Assembly: GCA_012799115.1 (NCBI GenBank)
Contig: JAAZLY010000296.1
Span: 1-11,419 of the forward strand
Length of the DNA stretch: 11,419 nt
From: Bacillota bacterium
Lineage (GTDB): Bacteria > Bacillota > Limnochordia > Darwinibacteriales > Darwinibacteriaceae
Direction: 5' to 3'
Positions 6,481 through 11,419 of the stretch are shown in pieces (the stretch's first letter is position 1; each line of letters starts with the position of its first letter). Below the pieces are notes generated by a model. It had not been told where the DNA came from. It saw only the letters and a list, made by a program, of their open reading frames with translations, and ran no database searches. Position numbers and translations under genes: made by a program.

Positions 6481-7095
6481 ATGCGCAACATACTGATTGT
6501 CTTGGGGGCACTGCTTCTGTTTTTTTCCATTGGTAGGGCAAGCTCCCATCAAACTTACACGGTGAAACCGGGGGACACCTTGTATGACATATCCATTGCT
6601 TACGGAATCACCTGGAAAGAATTGGCGGAACTAAACAAGATCAAAGACCCTGCGACTATACAGATCGGTACCCAGTTGCGTTTGCCCAGCCATGCTAAGC
6701 TGCAAACCCTACGTTCCGATGAGACCATTGTCCCCATATCGGCTAAGGAGAAAGACCTCTTAGTGCGTTTAGTCTCAGCCGAGGCTAGAGGGGAGTCTCT
6801 AGAGGGACAAATCGCTGTGGCTGCGGTGGTTCTAAACCGGGTCCAAAGTAGCAGATTCCCGAACACGGTATGGGATGTAATGCATCAACCGGGACAGTTC
6901 ACCCCTGTCGAGCACAATACTCTGCCTAAGCATGGTGACGACGTTGCTGTTGAAGCGGTCAACAGAGCATTACGCGGTGAGGATCCCACCGGTGGAGCTT
7001 TGTTCTTCTATAATCCACGCACGACCCAGGCTGCAGACTACTGGGCTACCAAACCAGTGATTAGAAAGATCGGGAATCATAACTTCACCCTCTAG
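6481..7095 (+). CDS. LysM plus SleB-type (Hydrolase_2) cell-wall/spore-cortex hydrolase
   Basis: A 204-residue exported protein. Residues 1-22 form a signal peptide or anchor (MRNILIVLGALLLFFSIG). A single LysM peptidoglycan-binding domain follows at about 25-69 (YTVKPGDTLYDISIAYGI to IQIGTQLRLP). The rest, about 90-204, is the SleB catalytic domain: LVSAEARGES with the likely catalytic Glu101, GQIAVAAVVLNRVQSS, FPNTVWDVMHQPGQFTPV, and a C-terminal GNHNF. SleB-type enzymes act as lytic transglycosylases on muramic-lactam-containing spore cortex during germination; related CwlJ/YkvT-like members act elsewhere. The LysM module replaces the PG_binding_1 repeat of Bacillus SleB. No ypeB-like partner gene is in the window. 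It starts 57 bp after the MraY-like gene and is followed by two deacetylase genes, which fits a cortex-processing group. Confidence 0.88.
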   Translation: MRNILIVLGALLLFFSIGRASSHQTYTVKPGDTLYDISIAYGITWKELAELNKIKDPATIQIGTQLRLPSHAKLQTLRSDETIVPISAKEKDLLVRLVSAEARGESLEGQIAVAAVVLNRVQSSRFPNTVWDVMHQPGQFTPVEHNTLPKHGDDVAVEAVNRALRGEDPTGGALFFYNPRTTQAADYWATKPVIRKIGNHNFTL

Positions 7096-7109
7096 GTAAT
7101 AAGATTACC
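7095..7109. repeat. Short inverted repeat between SleB-like and PdaB-like genes
   Basis: GGTAAT, a 3-base spacer, then ATTACC; it overlaps the last base of the SleB-like stop. The stem is weak and A+T-rich without a T run, so termination is unlikely. A similar TGGTA...TACCA repeat occurs at 10115-10130. Confidence 0.35.
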
Positions 7110-7121
7110 AGGGGTGATCTT

Positions 7122-7892
7122 ATGCGTGTATTCGTTATTAGGGTTAAGCGATGGTATATTCTTGTGGTTCTGCTCCTGGCGCTTGTAAGTCTAGTACCGC
7201 AGTTGCGAGAACCACTCGTAGTCTCGGTTACGTCTCGGGGAAGGTTAGTTCCCATTTATGCAGTTCAGACGGAATCGAAGCAACTTGCCATTTCCTTTGA
7301 CGCCACTTGGGGCACGGAACTGACGGATGAGATCTTAGACATTCTTAAGACGCACGGGATAACAACGACCTTTTTCCTTGCTGGACAATGGGTTGATAAG
7401 CATCCTGATTACGTCGTCAAAATCGCTGCTGCAGGCCATGAGATTGGCAATCACAGTTTTTCACATCCCCATATGAACACCCTGAGTGAGCAGGGTATTC
7501 ACTATGAACTTCAGAAGAACCAAGCCTTGATCAAGGATCTAACCGGGCAGAATACGACACTTTTCCGCCCACCTTTCGGCGAGTATAATAACCAGGTGAT
7601 CTCGGCTGCTTCTGCCCTAGGCTACCACACGATTCAGTGGTCGGTGGATTCTCTGGATTGGAAGAACCTCTCGAGTAATCAAATCTATGAGCGCGTGATG
7701 GAACAGGTTGAGCCGGGTTCCATCGTGCTTTTTCACAATGCGGCCCCGGGTACCCCCGGGGCTATTCGGCGTCTGATCCCAGATCTACTGGCAAAGGGGT
7801 ATGAAATTGTCCCTATCTCGCAACTACTCTACCAGGATAACTTCTACATTGATCATGCGGGCATTCAGCGTCCGGCAAAAGGGGGGCGTTAG
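7122..7892 (+). CDS. pdaB: PdaB-like sporulation polysaccharide deacetylase
   Basis: A 256-residue membrane-anchored NodB-domain protein with an N-terminal hydrophobic segment at about 11-28. Motif 1 is SFDATWG with Asp60 as probable catalytic base. The second Asp of the usual TFDDG is absent, as in PdaB proteins, which have FDxxWG. Motif 2, HSFSH, keeps zinc ligands His111 and His115; motif 3 is RPPFGEYN (Arg149); motif 4 is VDSLDW (Asp176/Asp179); motif 5 is LFHN (His205). All other catalytic motifs look intact. PdaB proteins occur in endospore formers and are needed for stable cortex or spore peptidoglycan, removing acetyl groups from glycan. AGGGGTG at 7110-7116 is the ribosome binding site. 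A second deacetylase gene follows after 2 bp, so the two are almost surely co-translated. The symbol is assigned by family resemblance. Confidence 0.87.
   Translation: MRVFVIRVKRWYILVVLLLALVSLVPQLREPLVVSVTSRGRLVPIYAVQTESKQLAISFDATWGTELTDEILDILKTHGITTTFFLAGQWVDKHPDYVVKIAAAGHEIGNHSFSHPHMNTLSEQGIHYELQKNQALIKDLTGQNTTLFRPPFGEYNNQVISAASALGYHTIQWSVDSLDWKNLSSNQIYERVMEQVEPGSIVLFHNAAPGTPGAIRRLIPDLLAKGYEIVPISQLLYQDNFYIDHAGIQRPAKGGR
7881..7886 (+). promoter_or_regulatory. Ribosome binding site supporting the GTG start at 7895
   Basis: GGGGGG inside the end of the PdaB-like gene lies eight bases before the GTG at 7895. The encoded protein then begins MIITKRGLILILAVFL, a good membrane anchor. Confidence 0.6.
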
Positions 7893-7894
7893 GG

Positions 7895-8863
7895 GTGATT
7901 ATCACGAAACGAGGACTCATCCTCATTCTTGCAGTCTTTCTCATTCTAGGTGCTGGTGTACTGGGTCCTGGGATTTATAGAGCGGCCCAGCGCACTTTGT
8001 CTGGAGTGAATAAGGGAGTAACCCTTGATGGACAATTAGTTGAAGGTCTACTAGAGCAAGAACTGTATGATGTAGTGGCGAGTCTAGCAGAAAGGTTCTA
8101 TGTAGAGGCCAGTAACGCCAGTTGCAATTGGCAGACTGGGGAGATTATCGAGGAGGTCATTGGTCAAGTTGTCGACGTGCAAAGCACGGTAGATGCCCTC
8201 CTGAAGGCTCCCGCACACTCTCAAGTGGACCTAGTTACAGTCTTAGTGCTTCCATCCATCACCAAGGCCCACTTTGAGCCGATTTACAGAGGACCCACGA
8301 GTGAGCCAAGGGTCGCCTTGATGGTCAATGTGGACTGGGGAGATGAGTTTATTCCAGGTATGTTGGACGTCTTTGACCATTATGGGGTTAGTGCCACATG
8401 GTTTCCTACAGGTCGGTGGGCAAAGGAATCGCCTGAGTTGGCAAAACGGATTAGTCAAGCGGGTCATGAAATGGGAAACCATGGCGGGTGGCATGGCATG
8501 GCAAGTAAAATGAGCCGTGCAGAAACCGCAAGGCTCATTCAGGAAGGAGAAGATTTGGTTCTTGAAGCAAGTGGGCAAAAACCTCAGGTTTTTGCACCAC
8601 CAGCGGGAGACTTTAATCAACAAACGGTGAGCGTCGCAGCGGAACTCGGCTATAAGACGGTGCTGTGGACCGTAGACACCGTCGATTGGCAGCGGCCCGC
8701 ACCAACCGTGATCATCGATCGAATTAAGAGCAACGTGGTCAACGGAGCCTTAATACTGATGCACCCTACACAACCGACCCTCGAAGCCTTACCAGTCATC
8801 TTGGACTTTCTGGCCCAGCGTGGTTTTCAATGTGTGACAGTGAGTGAACTTCTTGCGGACTAG
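7895..8863 (+). CDS. YlxY-like polysaccharide deacetylase family protein with altered active site
   Basis: A 322-residue protein. Residues 7-24 are a membrane anchor. Residues about 38-130 resemble the putative peptidoglycan-binding domain found before VanW/YoaR domains (TLDGQLVEG, then TGEIIEEVIGQVVDVQST, then LPSIT). The NodB domain spans about 138-322. Zinc ligands His196 and His200 (HGGWH) and His290 (LMHPT) remain. Motif 1 reads VNVDWG, so the catalytic-base Asp is Asn145, and motif 3 reads APPAGDFN, with the usual Arg replaced by Ala234. Similar changes are, as I recall, typical of the YlxY sporulation family, which may be non-catalytic or act differently. In Bacillus, ylxY lies next to the M16 peptidase mlpA; here the M16 gene is also near but separated by an inverted gene. 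The stop is 2 bp from the end of the convergent gene. Confidence 0.82.
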   Translation: MIITKRGLILILAVFLILGAGVLGPGIYRAAQRTLSGVNKGVTLDGQLVEGLLEQELYDVVASLAERFYVEASNASCNWQTGEIIEEVIGQVVDVQSTVDALLKAPAHSQVDLVTVLVLPSITKAHFEPIYRGPTSEPRVALMVNVDWGDEFIPGMLDVFDHYGVSATWFPTGRWAKESPELAKRISQAGHEMGNHGGWHGMASKMSRAETARLIQEGEDLVLEASGQKPQVFAPPAGDFNQQTVSVAAELGYKTVLWTVDTVDWQRPAPTVIIDRIKSNVVNGALILMHPTQPTLEALPVILDFLAQRGFQCVTVSELLAD

Positions 8864-8866
8864 TCC
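8857..8866. repeat. Palindrome covering the convergent gene ends
   Basis: GGACTAGTCC is self-complementary, contains the plus-strand TAG stop and touches the first base of the minus-strand stop triplet. It has no T run on either strand and is too small to be a convincing bidirectional terminator. Confidence 0.35.
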
Positions 8867-10083
8867 TAAAGGTGCGTCCAGACGTCGGCATCCTCTTGAC
8901 CTAAGTTCCTGAGGGCAAGCCCTCCTAGATTGTATTTTTCCACCAGGTCGATTTTGTACTTAAGACTATAGCGGTTTTCGAACCAGACCTCTTCGCCTGC
9001 GCCATATTGGAAATAGGGTGTCTTCGACTCTGTATCCCAGCGAACACTAGCTCCTTGCCGTGCGGCTAATTCAAGAATCTCCCGGTGGGAGAGGGGTGTA
9101 GGCACACCGGTTCTTGACCACTGGATACCACCTGTAGAGATACTCAGGATCACTTTGTCGGCAGACAGGTTGCTTGTGATATCCTGGATCATAGCTTCGA
9201 CTTGAGGGAGCGGTTCTAGGGGACCGGGTTTTGCTCCATCGGAGTCGAGGGCGTATTTGAGTATGAGATGGTCTACACTCCGACTGGCTGCCACATAGTC
9301 GATGTTGGCATTCCACGGCAGAGCCAGATTGGCTTGGAGTCCATCTTGCTGTAACTGTCGCGTCAGTTTACCGACAAAGTCAAAGAGCTGATCCTGCTCT
9401 TCGCCTGGAACATAGGCGATATCGATTAAGACTCCTTTTAAGCCCCATTCTTCTAGTGTCCCTACGATCTGTTGGATACTCTTTTCTTGTAGGGATGGCA
9501 TACTAAGTAGCCGGGTGGGACTAGCACTGATCGTGATGTTGGCGTAGGTCTTCATTTCCTGATTGCCAGCAAAGTAGAGGCTACGACCCATCTCTTCGTA
9601 GTCAAAATCGGTCGTGACAGCAAGTTCGCCGTAACTATCGAGTTTCCAACCGAGGGATGCGATTCCAGTAAGTTTTTGACCATTTTCCAGCAGACTGTCG
9701 TAGGCCAGGTCCCCGCCAGGATAAATCCCGAGGAGCTCCTTGGCTACCGCTGACCGTTCTAGTTTGTCCATGTTCACTGCATAGTTTGGTACCCAACCGT
9801 CGGTGCCGATGGATGGGCGAATCTTATACCAATTCGCTGTCTCATCCAAAATGGTCACCTTTGTATCTCTAGTAACGGTTCCTAGAGGTTTACCGTCTGT
9901 ACTTGGACTATGCCTAATGGTTACCCGATCGGCTGAAATTGTTCCCACTTGACCTAAGACGATGTAAGACTGCTGCGTTAGGGGAGGATCGATGGATTTG
10001 ACAGGTTGAGCCTGCCCTCCCGTAAAGAGACTGGTTAGATAAAATAAGACAGATAGTAGAGCTGCAATGATACCCTGATTCAC
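8866..10083 (-). CDS. Secreted SH3b plus GH18 (YaaH/SleL-like) protein, catalytic Glu missing
   Basis: A 405-residue exported protein. Residues 1-25 are a signal peptide. An SH3b wall-binding domain lies at about 44-105 (ISADRVTIRHSPSTDG to DGWVPNYAV). The rest is a GH18-type barrel related to the spore-wall glucosaminidases YaaH/SleL. The catalytic strand reads KGVLIDIAYVPGEE. In active YaaH-like enzymes this is NIDFE, so the proton-donor Glu is Ala223 (GCC codon), while Asp221 remains. Chitinase-family proteins lacking this Glu usually bind glycan without cutting it. The gene faces the YlxY-like gene tail-to-tail with 2 bp between and diverges from the M16 peptidase. The GTG start has GGGGG six bases upstream. 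A role in wall or spore-coat binding is inferred; hydrolysis is doubtful. Confidence 0.85.
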   Translation of the reverse strand: MNQGIIAALLSVLFYLTSLFTGGQAQPVKSIDPPLTQQSYIVLGQVGTISADRVTIRHSPSTDGKPLGTVTRDTKVTILDETANWYKIRPSIGTDGWVPNYAVNMDKLERSAVAKELLGIYPGGDLAYDSLLENGQKLTGIASLGWKLDSYGELAVTTDFDYEEMGRSLYFAGNQEMKTYANITISASPTRLLSMPSLQEKSIQQIVGTLEEWGLKGVLIDIAYVPGEEQDQLFDFVGKLTRQLQQDGLQANLALPWNANIDYVAASRSVDHLILKYALDSDGAKPGPLEPLPQVEAMIQDITSNLSADKVILSISTGGIQWSRTGVPTPLSHREILELAARQGASVRWDTESKTPYFQYGAGEEVWFENRYSLKYKIDLVEKYNLGGLALRNLGQEDADVWTHL

Positions 10084-10089
10084 GGTGAT

Positions 10090-10097
10090 CCCCCTTT
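10090..10097 (-). promoter_or_regulatory. Ribosome binding site of the GH18-like gene (GTG start)
   Basis: On the minus strand AAAGGGGG lies six bases before the GTG at 10083-10081. This supports the GTG start and the complete signal peptide. Confidence 0.7.
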
Positions 10098-10114
10098 CTG
10101 GTATGCTGAATCTA

Positions 10115-10130
10115 TGGTATCATATTACCA
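10115..10130. repeat. Inverted repeat in the divergent intergenic region
   Basis: TGGTA, a six-base spacer and TACCA form a 5+5 bp inverted repeat that covers the possible -10 hexamer of the GH18-like gene. It could be an operator shared by the two divergent genes, or chance. Confidence 0.3.
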
Positions 10131-10148
10131 ATTAAAGATCAGTGGAAA
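10119..10148 (-). promoter_or_regulatory. Possible housekeeping-sigma promoter of the GH18-like gene
   Basis: On the minus strand TTTCCA (10148-10143, 4 of 6 to the -35 consensus) is followed after 18 bases by TATGAT (10124-10119, 5 of 6 to the -10 consensus), about 35 bases before the GTG. The 111-bp intergenic region has no equally good plus-strand match for the M16 gene. Confidence 0.3.
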
Positions 10149-10194
10149 GAAAAGTGCGCTTTGGCGGAATTGCCCAGGTGTGCCGGAGGATAGA

Positions 10195-11419
10195 ATGTAT
10201 CAACGTACAGTGTTGCCCAATGGTATTCGAATCATTACTGAATATCTACCTTACCTTCGTTCTGTGACTTTGGGAGCGTGGTATGAGGTGGGTAGTCGTC
10301 ACGAAGAAGAACATGAATGGGGCCTTTCCCATTTCATCGAACATATGATGTTTAAGGGTACGGAAAAGTACTCCGCCAAGCAAATTGCGGAAGTTATGGA
10401 TCAAAGGGGAGGATATCTAAACGCCTTCACCGGCAAGGAGCAAACTTGCTACTACTTTAAAGTACTCGATGAGCACTTTTCAACCGCATCTGAGCTTTTA
10501 GAGCAGATGTTACTACACTCATTGTTCTCGCCGTCGGATGTCCAGAAGGAGAAGAATGTAGTCCTTGAGGAACTGAGCATGTATGAGGACTCTCCTGAGG
10601 AGCTCGTCCACGATCTGTTTTTTGCTAAGCTTTGGCCGGATGATCCCCTCGGACGCAATATCATTGGCTCGACAAGTAGTGTTGCCACATTTTCACCGGC
10701 GACGATTAGCGACTATCTTGCCAAGCACTATACTGCGGATCGCTTAGTGATAGCCAGTGCGGGGAATATCAGTCACGAACAGGTCGTGGAAACCTTTGGT
10801 GCGGCCTTTGCCTCTCTACCTAGGGGTTCTAGGCCTTTGCTCAGTAGTGCTGAATCCCGATCGGGCCAAGAATATTTCCAAGACAAGGACATTGAGCAAG
10901 TTCACCTCTGCCTTGGTGGTCCGGCCCTTTGCCGCCACGACAAAAGGCGCTATGCGTTGGGTCTTTTAGACACCATGATTGGCGGAGGCGTGAGCTCCCT
11001 ACTTTTCCAAGAGTTACGAGAAGAGCGGGGTCTAGTGTACAACACCTATTCCTTTACTTCCCTTCATGATGATGCGGGCTCTTACGGTATCTACGCCGGT
11101 TTTAACCCCCAGCACTGGGACCAGGTATGGGACGTGCTAGGTGATTTGTTTACAGGTTTGCCCCATCTGATTACACCAGAAACGCTAGAAAGGGCCAAGG
11201 GGCAAATGAAAGGTAGTCTGGTATTGTCCCTCGAAAGTACGAGCAATCGTATGACCCGGCTGATTAAGGGAGAAATGGACGAGGGCCGGATCACAACGCC
11301 AGAAGAAACGATGCAGCAGATTGAACAGGTGACCTATGAAGAATTGATGGAGTTGGCTCGTATTGTGTATGACCCGAACAAATGGAGTTGGGTAGGGCTT
11401 GGCCCCAGACAGCTGATAA
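10195..11419 (+). CDS. M16 family zinc peptidase, MlpA/YmxG-like (3' end outside window)
   Basis: A processing-peptidase-like protein of the M16B family, 408 codons with no stop before the right edge. Family length is about 410-420 residues, so only a few are missing. The inverted zinc motif is intact: His46-Phe-Ile-Glu49-His50 in GLSHFIEHMMFKGT, with the third ligand Glu126 in VVLEEL 76 residues further on. The second-half motif REERGLVYNTYSF, which helps bind substrate, is also present. No signal peptide is seen, so it is probably cytosolic. GGAGG at 10185-10189 is the ribosome binding site for the ATG. In Bacillus and many clostridia this gene (mlpA/ymxG) follows pnp and ylxY; here a YlxY-like gene is 1.3 kb upstream with an inverted GH18-like gene between. 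The catalytic set appears complete, so activity is expected. Confidence 0.93.
   Translation, partial: MYQRTVLPNGIRIITEYLPYLRSVTLGAWYEVGSRHEEEHEWGLSHFIEHMMFKGTEKYSAKQIAEVMDQRGGYLNAFTGKEQTCYYFKVLDEHFSTASELLEQMLLHSLFSPSDVQKEKNVVLEELSMYEDSPEELVHDLFFAKLWPDDPLGRNIIGSTSSVATFSPATISDYLAKHYTADRLVIASAGNISHEQVVETFGAAFASLPRGSRPLLSSAESRSGQEYFQDKDIEQVHLCLGGPALCRHDKRRYALGLLDTMIGGGVSSLLFQELREERGLVYNTYSFTSLHDDAGSYGIYAGFNPQHWDQVWDVLGDLFTGLPHLITPETLERAKGQMKGSLVLSLESTSNRMTRLIKGEMDEGRITTPEETMQQIEQVTYEELMELARIVYDPNKWSWVGLGPRQLI

Noticed and set aside
10115..10130. Bidirectional terminator or attachment site in the divergent region
   Set aside because: The stem is only 5 bp, there is no T run, and no integrase or tRNA gene is present.

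Overview
The window looks like part of the chromosome of an endospore-forming, probably anaerobic member of the Bacillota (Clostridia or a related deep class). The basis is a Spo0A-type regulator, PdaB- and YlxY-type spore polysaccharide deacetylases, a SleB-type cortex hydrolase, a SteA/SteB pair and a methylaspartate (glutamate fermentation) gene. Coding is dense, starts include ATG, GTG and TTG, and the base composition looks even across the window. Both ends cut through genes. There are no RNA genes, insertion sequences, CRISPR arrays or gene-free stretches over 300 bases; the longest gap is about 111 bp.

Region 1 (1-3179, +): the 3' half of methylaspartate ammonia-lyase, a class I fumarase/mesaconase alpha subunit, a P-loop protein with a possible alanyl-tRNA-synthetase SAD-like C-terminus, and a Spo0A-type response regulator. 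Spacings are 8 bp, a 1-bp overlap and 2 bp, and a plausible hairpin terminator follows the regulator. A sporulation master-regulator homologue therefore appears to be the last gene of an amino-acid fermentation operon. No fumarase beta subunit is in view.

Region 2 (3201-6423, +): SteA-like protein, SteB/MctB-like membrane coiled-coil protein, a family 2 glycosyltransferase and a short MraY/WecA-like phosphoglycosyltransferase. They are joined by stop/start contacts or ATGA overlaps and look like one envelope or septum glycan module.

Region 3 (6481-8863, +): three exported or membrane-anchored wall enzymes: LysM-SleB hydrolase, PdaB-like deacetylase, and a YlxY-like deacetylase with an extra N-terminal domain and altered catalytic residues.

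Region 4 (8866-11419): on the minus strand, a secreted SH3b plus GH18 (YaaH/SleL-like) protein lacking the expected catalytic glutamate. Diverging from it is a peptidase of family M16 (MlpA/YmxG-like), which runs off the right edge.

No wholly new system is demonstrated. The most unusual points are the operon linkage of the Spo0A homologue to the methylaspartate genes, its degenerate receiver, the little-studied P-loop protein between them, and several wall proteins whose catalytic residues are replaced (GH18 Glu to Ala; YlxY-like Asp to Asn and Arg to Ala).
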